Made by a program: the position numbers and the translations under genes. A DNA stretch of 64,000 nt from Stutzerimonas stutzeri (GTDB lineage Bacteria > Pseudomonadota > Gammaproteobacteria > Pseudomonadales > Pseudomonadaceae), in contig NZ_JAGQFP010000001.1 in the NCBI RefSeq assembly GCF_019090095.1, positions 310,001 through 374,000 of the forward strand. The letters are read 5' to 3'. Positions 36,292-44,880 of the stretch are shown piece by piece; position 1 is the stretch's first letter; each line of letters opens with the position of its first letter. The notes under the pieces are model-generated. The model was not told the origin of the DNA and did not search any database. It saw only the letters and a list, made by a program, of their open reading frames with translations.

Positions 36292-38346
36292 ATGTTCTCA
36301 CCGGCCAACCAGAAGCAATTTGCGCTCAGAATCCTTGGGGTCCAGCATGACTTTCAGGTGCTCTCGTTCAAAGGGCGCGAAGGTCTCAATAGCCCCTATG
36401 CCTTCGATATCGAGCTGATCAGCGACCGCCCTGATTTCGATTACCTCGCGCTACGAAACAAGTCGGCGTTCCTTGAGGTTGGCCCTGGCGGAACGGGTTT
36501 TCATGGTCTGATTCACAGCGCAGCCCAGGGTGAATCCGGCAAGCGAATGACGCGCTATCGTGTGTCCCTCGTCCCTCAGTTGCAGTACCTGGCCCATCGC
36601 TACAACCAGCGCATCTTTCAGCATCTGTCCGTGCCGAGCATCATCGCGGCGGTGCTACAGGAGCACGGCATCCTGGCCAACACGTTCCGCTTTACGCTGT
36701 CCGGTGAGTACCTACCACGCGAATACTGCGTTCAGTACGACGAGAGCGATCTTCACTTCGTCAATCGCCTATGCGAGGAAGAGGGCATTCACTACCACTT
36801 CGAGCACGGCCAGACAGAACACGTGTTGGTGTTTGGTGACGACCAGACGGTGTTTCCCGAACTGGGCGCTGCGACCTACCAGCAAGATTCCGGGATGGTC
36901 GCAGACCATCAGGTTGTGAGGGCTTTCTCCGCCCAGGGGAACACGCGCACCTCGCGCGTCACGCGACGCGATTACAATTTCGAGACGCCGCGCCTGGTCA
37001 TGCAAGCGGGACATTCGAGTGTGCAAACCCCGGACCTGGAAGACTATGACTATCCAGGACGCTTCCTGGACCGGTCTCGCGGAAAGCACCTGAGTCGCCG
37101 GGCTACCGAACGCCATCAGGCCGATCAGCATATCGCCGAAGGCCGAAGCGACATCGCAGAGTTGCGCAGCGGCCATTTCATGCCGCTCGCCGACCATCCT
37201 CGACCGGATTGGAATGAGCTATGGCTGCTCACCGATGTGTTGCACGAAGGCAAACAACCCCAAGTGCTCGAAGAATCCGTGACGCTATCGGCAGATGATG
37301 GGGATGATTTCCAGCAGGGCTACCGCAACGCGTTTGTGGCGACCCCCTGGAACGCGATCTATCGGCCACCGCTACGCCACTTCAAGCGAACCATTAGCGG
37401 GAGCCAGACGGCCTGCGTCACGGGCCCGGAGGGTGAAGAGATTCACTGTGATCGATACGGCCGCGTCCGCGTCCAGTTTCACTGGGACCGTGATGGTCAG
37501 CTGAACGACAAGTCGAGTTGTTGGCTACGGGTCTCCAGCAGTTGGGCGGGCGGGCAATACGGCGGTATCGCAATTCCTCGCGTTGGCATGGAAGTCCTGG
37601 TGACCTTCCTTGAGGGCGATCCCGACCAGCCCTTGGTCACCGGCTGCCTGTACCACGCCACCAACGAGGTGCCCTACGAGCTACCAACGCATAAGACCCG
37701 TACCGTTTTCAAAACCCTCAGCTCTCCCGGCGGCGGCGGTTATAACGAGCTGCGTATCGAGGACCGTAAGGGCGAAGAGCAGATATTCGTCCATGCCCAG
37801 CGCGATTGGGATGAAAACATCGAGAACGACCAGCATATCCGTGTAGGTCACGAGCGACACGATACGGTCGAGGCCAATAGCTACACCGAGCTGCGCAAGG
37901 AAGAGCACCGCACCACGTATCTCGATCGTAAAGTTCAGCTCAAGGCCAGCGACCACCTGACGGTAGGCAGTGATCAGCACACCAGGATCGGGACCGGACA
38001 GTACGTCCAGGTCGGTAAAGAGTTTCACCTCTCGGCTGGGCAGAAAGTGGTCATCGACGCAGGAGCCGAGCTGACCATCCAGGCCGGTGGCAGCTTTATC
38101 AAGCTTGATCCGGGCGGGGTGACCATCGTCGGCGCACAGGTGAAGATCAACTCGGGTGGCGCGCCAGGAAAAGGGGCGGGCGCCCGCCCCATCCTGCCGG
38201 TAAACAGCGAGCCGGTGGACCCGGGTGCTGGCCCTGGCACGACCGTCAATTTCTATCGTACCCAGGCGCTGGCCGGTCATCTGTTGGTCGAGAAAAACTG
38301 CAGCCTGTGCGCGCAGGGTACCTGCGAGGTGCACGCCTATGTCTAA
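36292..38346 (+). CDS. vgrG: type VI secretion tip protein VgrG
   Basis: 684 aa spike protein. Phage gp27-like base (LRILGVQHDFQVLSFKGREG, SPYAFDIELIS), a gp5-like OB fold (VTGPEGEEIHCDRYGRVRVQFHWDRD in pieces), CW LRVSSSWAGGQYGGIAIPRVG, and a C-terminal beta-helix needle with repeated DH/TH-VG repeats (DHLTVGSDQHTRIGTGQYVQ) ending in a cysteine-bearing tail (CSLCAQGTCEVHAYV) rather than a toxin domain. GAGGAAACAGG precedes ATG. It starts a vgrG-adaptor-effector operon; no structural T6SS genes are in the window. Confidence 0.95.
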   Translation: MFSPANQKQFALRILGVQHDFQVLSFKGREGLNSPYAFDIELISDRPDFDYLALRNKSAFLEVGPGGTGFHGLIHSAAQGESGKRMTRYRVSLVPQLQYLAHRYNQRIFQHLSVPSIIAAVLQEHGILANTFRFTLSGEYLPREYCVQYDESDLHFVNRLCEEEGIHYHFEHGQTEHVLVFGDDQTVFPELGAATYQQDSGMVADHQVVRAFSAQGNTRTSRVTRRDYNFETPRLVMQAGHSSVQTPDLEDYDYPGRFLDRSRGKHLSRRATERHQADQHIAEGRSDIAELRSGHFMPLADHPRPDWNELWLLTDVLHEGKQPQVLEESVTLSADDGDDFQQGYRNAFVATPWNAIYRPPLRHFKRTISGSQTACVTGPEGEEIHCDRYGRVRVQFHWDRDGQLNDKSSCWLRVSSSWAGGQYGGIAIPRVGMEVLVTFLEGDPDQPLVTGCLYHATNEVPYELPTHKTRTVFKTLSSPGGGGYNELRIEDRKGEEQIFVHAQRDWDENIENDQHIRVGHERHDTVEANSYTELRKEEHRTTYLDRKVQLKASDHLTVGSDQHTRIGTGQYVQVGKEFHLSAGQKVVIDAGAELTIQAGGSFIKLDPGGVTIVGAQVKINSGGAPGKGAGARPILPVNSEPVDPGAGPGTTVNFYRTQALAGHLLVEKNCSLCAQGTCEVHAYV

Positions 38347-39193
38347 GGTGTCTGCCGTCCAGCCCATCGTGATGCCGTTCGACCCAGACGCAGAGGTTGC
38401 AGACGGCTGCTGCTTCGTCATTCTCGACGGCGCGTTCGATGAAGACCTTGCGATGCAGGTTTACCTCAAGGCCAACGACGGTCTCCCGATCTGGTATCCG
38501 CTAGTCGTCGACACGCCTTACGCTGAGCTTTACAAGGTCAGCCCCTGTCTCGTCGAGTGCGAGGATCAACCCCAACTGCTCGACTATGCATCGGCCATGC
38601 TTAACCAACTCGATGCGGGTTGCGTGCTGTGGCTTGAAGGCGGTGTGCATCCGGACCAGGCGGCCGCGCACTGCCGCAGCCTGCTGAGCGCGCGGGACGA
38701 GCGTAACCAGGAGCGATTCTTTCGCTTTTTCGAGCCGCGCTGGCTCGAGCCGCTGTTCTCCGTCATGTCGCCTGAAGAGGCCTGCAGTTTTCTCGGGCCA
38801 TTCACCGCTATCGCGTGGCGCAACGAGCGAGGCTGGCGCCAGGTGACGCGGTTCGGTTCATGGAGCGGCATGGTCAGCGATCGTGGTTGGTTTTGGCTTG
38901 ACGGCGAGCGGCAGGCGCAGCTCAGCCGAGCGCGCCTGCCGATGATTGCTGCACAGCTCTCCAGCGATTACCTGCCTCATCATCCGCAAGCCACCGAAGA
39001 GCGTGTTCATGACGCGCTGATCGAAGCGGGGCAGTGGGGTTTCGATGACCTTGCCTCCCAGGAACGATGGTTGCGTCTGGATCTTCAGCTTCCCGCCGGC
39101 ACACTTTCTTCCCCCTCGGCCCGCCAGATACTGACCCGCCAGGACTTCGCCAAGGGCGAGAAGCTCGACGCGCTCGAGCAAACGACTGCATAA
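38339..39193 (+). CDS. DUF4123 T6SS adaptor/chaperone
   Basis: 284 aa. DUF4123 core in the first half (CCFVILDGAFDEDLAMQVYL, WYPLVVDTPYAELYKVSPCL, VFGGVHPDQAAAH-like loop, FFRFFEPRWLEPLF, FTAIAWRN). DUF4123 proteins load a cargo effector on the C-terminus of the cognate VgrG and are not secreted. Start ATG overlaps the vgrG stop by 8 bp. The effector follows after 12 bp. Confidence 0.9.
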   Translation: MSKVSAVQPIVMPFDPDAEVADGCCFVILDGAFDEDLAMQVYLKANDGLPIWYPLVVDTPYAELYKVSPCLVECEDQPQLLDYASAMLNQLDAGCVLWLEGGVHPDQAAAHCRSLLSARDERNQERFFRFFEPRWLEPLFSVMSPEEACSFLGPFTAIAWRNERGWRQVTRFGSWSGMVSDRGWFWLDGERQAQLSRARLPMIAAQLSSDYLPHHPQATEERVHDALIEAGQWGFDDLASQERWLRLDLQLPAGTLSSPSARQILTRQDFAKGEKLDALEQTTA

Positions 39194-39205
39194 GGAACGT
39201 GCACC

Positions 39206-41785
39206 ATGACTACTAACGCTTACATCGTCCGCGCAGGCGATACGCTCGGTTCGATTGCCAAGGCTCATGGCACGAGCCCGGCCGAGATACAGGCTGCCAA
39301 TCCGATTATCAAAAACCGGGACAAGATCCAGGCCGGTTGGAAGCTCAGCATTCCCGGCGAGGCGACGGAAGCCAGTGCGCCGACATCCAAGCCGCAAGCC
39401 ACACAGGCAAAACCCGCCGCGGCACTTCCGCCAGCCAAGCACGCCGGAGATACAAGCAGTGCCGCCGTCAAAGGCGCGCCGCCATGTGCCGACGAGCTCG
39501 TAGATGTCGTGCACTTCACCGCGGACGCTGATCGCCTTTTCGTATTGACCGAGGCTCAGGCCAAGGAGCTCAAGACCGAGGTCGACTTGGTCCAAAAGCT
39601 GATGGACGAGTTCCACGGTATCGTCGTGGCTGCGACGGCAGCGCCCTGCAAGAAAACCGCTGCTCATCCCGAAGCGGCTTGCAGCTGCACCGCATGCAAG
39701 AAGGCTGACTGGGCCAAGAAGGCCGGCGAGGTGGGCCTGCTCCAGCCTATTGATCGACCCATAGCGTCGGCGGCCGAATCGGTTAAAACGGAGAACGATA
39801 TTCAGGGCAAGATTGGCGAGCTGCAACAGGCGCGAGATTTCTTCCTTAATTATGACAGCTTCGTCGCCGCACGCAGCGGTCAGGTGCATAACGTGATTGA
39901 GGGCAACTGGCGCAAGCTGTGCGAGAAAAAAGTCGCCCAACTCAATGCCGAGATCGGCACGCTTCAGGGGCAGCTCAAAGCGCAGGGGCCGCAAAACGCC
40001 GAAACCTTCGCAGGTAGTGGAAAACCCGACTCGAATAGCCCCTATACGAGCAAGCGTACCTTCGAAGCTGGCGCCGGCAAGCAGGTCAGCCACTACATCC
40101 AGGAAGTCATCATCCTCAGCCGTCCCGACCGCCGCTACTACGTGCGTGCGCAATTCTGGACAAGGGTCAAGCGGGTCTGGGCCCACAAGGCCAGCGCTCG
40201 AATCCTGCGCGAGAAGCCCTTCAGTCCGGCGATGGTCAAGGACCTCTTTGACGATATCAAGAAGGCCATCGGCGACAGCGCGAAGGCAGGCCCACTCGGT
40301 AAGGTTGAAGCCAAACTGTGGACTATCAAAGCAAAGGAAGACCATCCGCTCAACGCGCTGCGTTGCGAGCTGTACAAGTTCGAAACGAAGCAGGCCGACG
40401 GTGACCGCTACGCGCTGTCGGCCGAGGCCCAGGCCCTGCGCTTTGCCGCCAGCGCCAGCGCCGGCATCAAGAGCTTCAACCCTGCCAAGGGCGAGATTGA
40501 TGTGGGCGTCAAATGCGAGGCGGCCTTTGCCTTGGCAGAGGGCAAAATCACCACGACAACCTACTTTCCCAATCGCGCAGGGAGCACGCTACAGATCAGC
40601 TACCGCAATGCGGTCGGCAAACCGGTGCGGCATTCGTTCGGTAGCTTCCGCCTGAACGGTAGCCTGGAGCTGTCATGCTTCGCTGGTGCCAAGGGCAGCC
40701 TCGAGGCGGGCGTCAAGACGGGAAAGGGCGCCGCTGAAGGACCTTCCGGCGCCCTTGCGTTGCTCGGCACGCCCTCGATCGATGCGAACAACTCCGGTGG
40801 TCGGCTCGGCCTGAAAGCAGAAGGCTTCGCCGGGGCCGAAGCCGGTGGTGCGCTCAGCGGCGCCGTCGAATGGCTGCCGCCAGCCGACTACGGCAAGGGC
40901 GCTGGCAAATCCGGCACACTCACCAGCGGTAACTCCGGCTGGAGTGCCCTGGCGCAGGTCAAGGCCGAAGGCAACCTGGCGCTCGGCATCGGGTTTGAAG
41001 GCGACTTTGGAGTCAGTCTGCACGAGGGCAATTTCGCGGTTACGTGCAAGGCCAATCTGGTCTTTGGTCCCGGCGCAGGCGGTGGATTTGGAACCGTGGT
41101 GGATTTGGAGAAAGTCTGGGACCTGATTGGACTCGTATGCGAAACCCTCAACCAGATTGAATATCGTTATTTGATTGGCGTTCAGCAACAAGCCTTTCTG
41201 TCCATCTGCCAACTTCTCTATAAAGCCGCGCTCTCCCCTGGAGACGCCGTTGAAAGCCTTATAGGAGACGGCGTCCTGGCTCTAGACGCATGGTGGGACC
41301 GGCGTGAGGCCGGTATGGCAGAAGCAGCTCTCCTTACGAAGGGAATTCTCAAGCATAAGGCCGTGAAGGTTGGCAGTCGCACAATGCCAATCGACAGGCT
41401 CCCTCCTGAAACAATCGGTCCGATGCTATGGGTGTTGACTGAATCTTACATCGGCAAAAGTAACAGCTTGGAACAGGAGCAAGCGATCGTAGAGCTTCTT
41501 TCTCGAATCCGTCGGTGGCGGCACCTACTTGAGGCGCTAGAGCATATGTCGCCGGATGCCCATAAGGTAAAGGCTACTGACAGCCTGAACCGTATCAACA
41601 GCTTCCTAGTGGAAAAGCAGCAAGACGACTTCAACCGTTACTTGGACGGCCTGGTCTTCCAAGGGCAGCCTTCCGCGCCGGCTGTGCAATATGCTTGGAA
41701 CGTTAACGATTCGTTGGTCTATGGCGAACAGAAGCGAACGCTTCTTGCATCCGCGGCTCGCCATAGCGACACGAGAATTGCTTAA
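39206..41785 (+). CDS. LysM-domain T6SS cargo effector (toxic activity unknown)
   Basis: 859 aa. Residues 5-51 are a LysM peptidoglycan-binding domain (YIVRAGDTLGSIAKAHGTSP, AANPIIKNRDKIQAGWKLSI); then a Pro/Ala/Lys linker (52-90); a cysteine-containing region (ACSCTACKKADWAKKAG near 155-170) and coiled-coil stretches; a basic region (YYVRAQFWTRVKRVWAHK); a glycine/alanine-rich part (GAKGSLEAGVKTGKGAAEG, EGFAGAEAGGALSGAV); and a variable tail from about residue 640 with lower GC, ending in IVELLSRIRRWRHLLEALEH ... SAARHSDTRIA. No catalytic motif was recognised. Position behind vgrG-DUF4123 and facing a lipoprotein marks it as the effector. Orphan tails of related effectors lie downstream. Confidence 0.8.
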   Translation: MTTNAYIVRAGDTLGSIAKAHGTSPAEIQAANPIIKNRDKIQAGWKLSIPGEATEASAPTSKPQATQAKPAAALPPAKHAGDTSSAAVKGAPPCADELVDVVHFTADADRLFVLTEAQAKELKTEVDLVQKLMDEFHGIVVAATAAPCKKTAAHPEAACSCTACKKADWAKKAGEVGLLQPIDRPIASAAESVKTENDIQGKIGELQQARDFFLNYDSFVAARSGQVHNVIEGNWRKLCEKKVAQLNAEIGTLQGQLKAQGPQNAETFAGSGKPDSNSPYTSKRTFEAGAGKQVSHYIQEVIILSRPDRRYYVRAQFWTRVKRVWAHKASARILREKPFSPAMVKDLFDDIKKAIGDSAKAGPLGKVEAKLWTIKAKEDHPLNALRCELYKFETKQADGDRYALSAEAQALRFAASASAGIKSFNPAKGEIDVGVKCEAAFALAEGKITTTTYFPNRAGSTLQISYRNAVGKPVRHSFGSFRLNGSLELSCFAGAKGSLEAGVKTGKGAAEGPSGALALLGTPSIDANNSGGRLGLKAEGFAGAEAGGALSGAVEWLPPADYGKGAGKSGTLTSGNSGWSALAQVKAEGNLALGIGFEGDFGVSLHEGNFAVTCKANLVFGPGAGGGFGTVVDLEKVWDLIGLVCETLNQIEYRYLIGVQQQAFLSICQLLYKAALSPGDAVESLIGDGVLALDAWWDRREAGMAEAALLTKGILKHKAVKVGSRTMPIDRLPPETIGPMLWVLTESYIGKSNSLEQEQAIVELLSRIRRWRHLLEALEHMSPDAHKVKATDSLNRINSFLVEKQQDDFNRYLDGLVFQGQPSAPAVQYAWNVNDSLVYGEQKRTLLASAARHSDTRIA

Positions 41786-41792
41786 TCAGAGG

Positions 41793-41810
41793 GAGGGCCA
41801 TTCGGCCCTC
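41793..41810. terminator. bidirectional terminator of effector / immunity A
   Basis: GAGGGCC-ATTC-GGCCCTC hairpin between the convergent effector stop (41785) and immunity stop (41815). The same hairpin recurs at 46182-46196 in cassette C and as GGGGCC-N6-GGCCCC in cassette B, so it is a conserved part of each cassette. Confidence 0.7.
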
Positions 41811-41814
41811 AAAG

Positions 41815-42804
41815 TTACAGCTGGTTGCTCATTTGAAGCGAGCATCTGAAGCTGACATCAAAATAATGCGTGTCGAGTTTTAGGCGGTGATTCCTACGCA
41901 GGACAGTGTTAGCCGCTAGCCATGGCGTATCGATCGAGTCGATTCCCCGCGCTACTTTTTCTTCACCTGATGAGGGGCCTTTGGGGTCCTTCCTAGGTGA
42001 CTCATGGTAGAAACTGTCGTTGTACCAATCATCCAGCACCTCGATCGCCATGCCTGCCATTGAGTACAACCCGAGTGGGTTGGGAGGGTACTTGTCGACG
42101 CGTTCAGTCATTGGGCGACGACCCGTACCGGGAAAATTCTCTCCGAACTTCAAGCTGCCATCGTTAGTCGGGTAGAGAACGTTTTGGCCTCTGTTTCGCG
42201 CCGCATACTCCCACTGAGCTTCGGTGGGTAGATCAACGGGGTAACCACTTACGTTTCCAAGCCACTGACAATAGTCCTTGGCCTCCTGCCAATCCCTGAT
42301 GGGAGCGACGTTCATCGGATCGAATGCATATTTAAGGCGTTCACGGTCTCGCAATTCGCTTAATACCGGTTCTTGTCCAATCAAAGATCGGTACAAGTCG
42401 AAGTCACCCAACGTCGTTTTTTTCGCCGCCAAGTAATAACTAGAGAGCTCAACTTCGTGGGGCTGATCCTCGCTATCACGCGTGATATTGCATAGATTGT
42501 CCTCCGGCGCGCCGCATGGCCAAGTGCAGGCCTCGGCCGGATTGAAGTCGCACTTCCAACCGAAGTCACCCATTTCGAAGGTGCCGCCCTTGATGAACAC
42601 CATCTCGTCAAGGGAGCGAATCACCACGCGAAGCACTTCTTCCCTCTTGTCTGAAGATAGTTTTGGGTACTGCGTTTGGATCCGCGAAGCGATCTCGGCG
42701 ACCTTGTCAGGGGAGAGCTTTTGGCTTTCTGGGAGATTGGCCGAACTACAGGCTGTTGCTGCGGCACAGCCGATGAGTAGGGCAAGCGTTCGAATCTTGA
42801 GCAT
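41815..42804 (-). CDS. SUMF1/FGE-fold lipoprotein, candidate T6SS immunity (copy A)
   Basis: 329 aa. Lipoprotein signal (MLKIRTLALLIGCAAATACS, lipobox AATAC), then an FGE-sulfatase (SUMF1) fold: MVFIKGGTFEMGDFGWKCDF, DYCQWLGNVSGYPVDLPTEA-QWEYAAR (the family hallmark) and ARGIDSIDTPWLAANTVLRR. Enzymatic FGE residues are not convincingly conserved, and periplasmic lipoproteins of this fold facing a T6SS effector are best read as immunity proteins. The start at 42804 has AAGGA 9 bp upstream; the longer frame to 42903 lies before the signal peptide. Confidence 0.8.
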   Translation of the reverse strand: MLKIRTLALLIGCAAATACSSANLPESQKLSPDKVAEIASRIQTQYPKLSSDKREEVLRVVIRSLDEMVFIKGGTFEMGDFGWKCDFNPAEACTWPCGAPEDNLCNITRDSEDQPHEVELSSYYLAAKKTTLGDFDLYRSLIGQEPVLSELRDRERLKYAFDPMNVAPIRDWQEAKDYCQWLGNVSGYPVDLPTEAQWEYAARNRGQNVLYPTNDGSLKFGENFPGTGRRPMTERVDKYPPNPLGLYSMAGMAIEVLDDWYNDSFYHESPRKDPKGPSSGEEKVARGIDSIDTPWLAANTVLRRNHRLKLDTHYFDVSFRCSLQMSNQL

Positions 42805-43219
42805 TGGCATTCGTCCTTGAATCGGCACATCGGAGGCGGACGAGTTTAACAAGACGCCGAGTTGCGGGAGGGCCAGCATCGCTCGGAGTTGGAAGCGGCT
42901 CACAGGATGGCTGAACTGCCTTTAGTCCCGAGATGATCTGCAGGAATAGATCTGGGCATATACAGCCGTGGCAGAAGGCCGCTTTTGGCCGATTGCAGGC
43001 GGTCACGTGAGGCTGCAGTCTATTCAGAGCTCTCGCTCGGTAGCTCAAGCGAGAGCACCGCAGATCGCTCCAGGAACACCCGCAGCCAACAGCAGGAGCG
43101 GAGTGTTGAGACCCTTTGGGCACAGCTTCTCAACGCTGGCAAGCGGAGCTTGTTGCTCCTAGTCCACAGCTGCAGGCGCTGCATCATGTTATACCCCATT
43201 GTCTCCCAGACCCTTCTGA
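42805..43219. other. intergenic between immunity A and the Rhs fragment
   Basis: The first 190 bp is the immunity promoter side, conserved in copies A, B and C (GTCCTTGAATCGG..CATCGAGG..GAGTTTAACAAGACGC). It ends with GGCCGCTTTTGGCCG at about 42978. The remaining 220 bp has no similarity I recognise; an ORF-like frame on the minus strand (43020-43223) lacks family features. Confidence 0.5.
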
Positions 43220-43359
43220 TCAACGCTCAGTGACGGTCTGGCTGAGCTGCCGCCCCTCCGCATCATAGGAGTAATACGTTATCTGGTTTGGCTCGGTGAC
43301 GATGACGGGTAAAAATAGGGTTGGATGCCAGGTCGTGGTGATGGTCCGGGCTTCACGCG
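43220..43359 (-). pseudogene. Rhs/YD-repeat fragment
   Basis: Minus strand reads REARTITTTWHPTLFLPVIV, then TEPNQITYYSYDAEGRQLSQ, TVTER, stop. The R-T-TTxWHPT...LP...I.EP....Y.YDA.GR pattern is the RHS/YD repeat consensus. Only about 46 codons remain, with no start. The piece abuts, on the opposite strand, the orphan effector tail starting at 43363, so two unrelated toxin-family fragments are joined directly. Confidence 0.8.
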
Positions 43360-43362
43360 TGC

Positions 43363-43710
43363 CTGACCGAGGCCTACATAGGAGAGGGCACTCTCTTCAA
43401 AGAGCAAGCCATCGTTGAGCTGCTGTCCAGGGTTCGTCGATGGCGGCATATGATCGAGGTCCTTGAGCATATGTCGGTAGATGGCGCTAAGGTGAATGCG
43501 ATCGAAAGTCTGGAGCGGATAAATAGCTTCTTGCTTGCTACTCAGCAGACCGAATTCAACCGGCATTTGGACGAATTTGCGCTGCAAGGCCATCCATCCA
43601 TGCCAGCTACGCAATTTGCTTGGCGCGTCGTAGATTCGGTCGTTTATCGAGACAAGAAGGAAGCTCTCCTTGCGGCGGCCTCCCGCCAAGGCGAAAGCAG
43701 ATTTGCTTAG
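43363..43710 (+). pseudogene. orphan C-terminal tail of a T6SS effector (cassette B)
   Basis: 115 codons homologous to residues 744-859 of the full effector: LTEAYIGEGT, KEQAIVELLSRVRRWRHM, LEHMSVDGAKV, LERINSFLLATQQTEFNRHL, then AWRVVDSVVYRDKKEALLAA and a native stop. Roughly 55-60% identical by eye to the intact tail. The rest of the gene is missing; the frame upstream runs straight into an inverted Rhs fragment. It lies convergent with immunity gene B. Confidence 0.85.
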
Positions 43711-43716
43711 GGAGTT

Positions 43717-43734
43717 GGGGCCTATTGCGGCCCC
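43717..43734. terminator. cassette B bidirectional terminator
   Basis: GGGGCC-TATTGC-GGCCCC hairpin between the orphan effector tail stop (43710) and the immunity B stop (43739), placed like the cassette A and C hairpins. Confidence 0.6.
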
Positions 43735-43738
43735 TCTT

Positions 43739-44728
43739 TCAAAGTGGCTCGCTAGTCTTTACAGCGCAACGAAAGCTTTCGGTAAACAAGTGCTCATCTA
43801 CATCGAGGGGGCGGCTTCGTCTAATGACCGTGTTGGCTGAAAGCCAAGGAGTCTCTATCGAATTGGTGCCTCGAGCTACCTTTGTGGTCCCTGCTTCAGG
43901 GCCCTGAGGATCTCTGATCGGCGAGCTCTCGAAATAATCCTTCGAGTACCAATCATTCACCACCTCCGTGGCGATCCCGGTCATGGAATACAGGCCGATC
44001 GGATTTGGGGGATAAGTATCGACTCGCTCAGGCAGAATCCTTCCGCTTTGCTTCGCATAATTAACGCCGGGCTTCAGGCTGCCATCGTCAGTAGGATAGA
44101 GCACTTTCTGACCACCGCTTCTCGCGGCGTATTCCCACTGAGCTTCGGTAGGCAAATCCACAGGATAGCCGCTGAGCTTCCCAATCCATTGGCAATAGTC
44201 CTTGGCTTCCTGCCACTGCCGGATCGGTGCAGGGTTCAGGGGATCGAAACGGTGCTTCAGACGCTCCCTATTTCGCTGATCAGCACGGACTAGTGGCAAC
44301 CCTTGAGCTGAACGATACAGATCGAAACTACCTAGCGTGGTCTTCTTTGCGGCCAAATGGTAGCTAGATAGTTCCACGTGATGAAGTGCCGAATCGCCCA
44401 TCATCGTGATGTTACAGACATTGTCTTCTGGCACACCGCACGGCCAGATGCAAACCTCAGCCGGGTCAAAATCACACTTCCAGCCGAAGTCTCCCATTTC
44501 GAATTCCCCGCCCTTGATAAAGATCATTTCATCGAGGGACTTCACCACCAGCCCGAGTATGTCATCGCGCATGCCCTGCGGTAGTGCTGGATATTGCGCA
44601 TCGATCCTAGAGGCGATCTCGCCGACCTTATCAGGGGAGAGCTTTTGGCTTTCGGGAAGGTTGGTCGCGCTACAGACCGTTGCTGCGGCATAGCCGATGA
44701 GTAGAGCAAGTGTTCGAATGGTGAGCAT
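43739..44728 (-). CDS. SUMF1/FGE-fold lipoprotein, candidate T6SS immunity (copy B)
   Basis: 329 aa paralogue of copies A and C. Lipoprotein signal (MLTIRTLALLIGYAAATVCS), GGEFEMGDFGWKCDF, DYCQWIGKLSGYPVDLPTEA-QWEYAAR and ARGTNSIETPWLSANTVIRR. It is clearly more divergent from A than C is. Upstream sequence conserves the AACAAGACGC block of A and C. It faces the orphan tail at 43363-43710, the expected partner position, so it may protect against an effector variant whose full gene is gone. Confidence 0.8.
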   Translation of the reverse strand: MLTIRTLALLIGYAAATVCSATNLPESQKLSPDKVGEIASRIDAQYPALPQGMRDDILGLVVKSLDEMIFIKGGEFEMGDFGWKCDFDPAEVCIWPCGVPEDNVCNITMMGDSALHHVELSSYHLAAKKTTLGSFDLYRSAQGLPLVRADQRNRERLKHRFDPLNPAPIRQWQEAKDYCQWIGKLSGYPVDLPTEAQWEYAARSGGQKVLYPTDDGSLKPGVNYAKQSGRILPERVDTYPPNPIGLYSMTGIATEVVNDWYSKDYFESSPIRDPQGPEAGTTKVARGTNSIETPWLSANTVIRRSRPLDVDEHLFTESFRCAVKTSEPL

Positions 44729-44880
44729 TGGCGTTCGTCCTTGAATCGGTGCATCGAAGGCGAGGAGTTTAACAAGACGCGAATGTGCGTAAGGGCCAGC
44801 ATGGCTCAGAGTTGGAAGGGGCTCACACCTCTTATTAAAACGTGTTGGGGTGCAGCAGCGCGATAGGTCGCTGCGCCTGA

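Larger units (their letters stand above)
41743..42992. repeat. 1.25-kb direct repeat, copy 1 (effector tail + immunity gene A)
   Basis: The segment from the last 14 codons of the effector through immunity gene A to the motif GGCCGCTTTTGGCCG (ending about 42992) is repeated almost exactly at about 46131-47380. The stretch 41811-42358 looks identical in both copies, while the N-terminal half of the immunity genes differs, a mosaic pattern. Confidence 0.85.

Noticed and set aside
43020..43223. Minus-strand 67-codon ORF beside the Rhs fragment
   Set aside because: No family features, no ribosome site, different frame from the Rhs piece.
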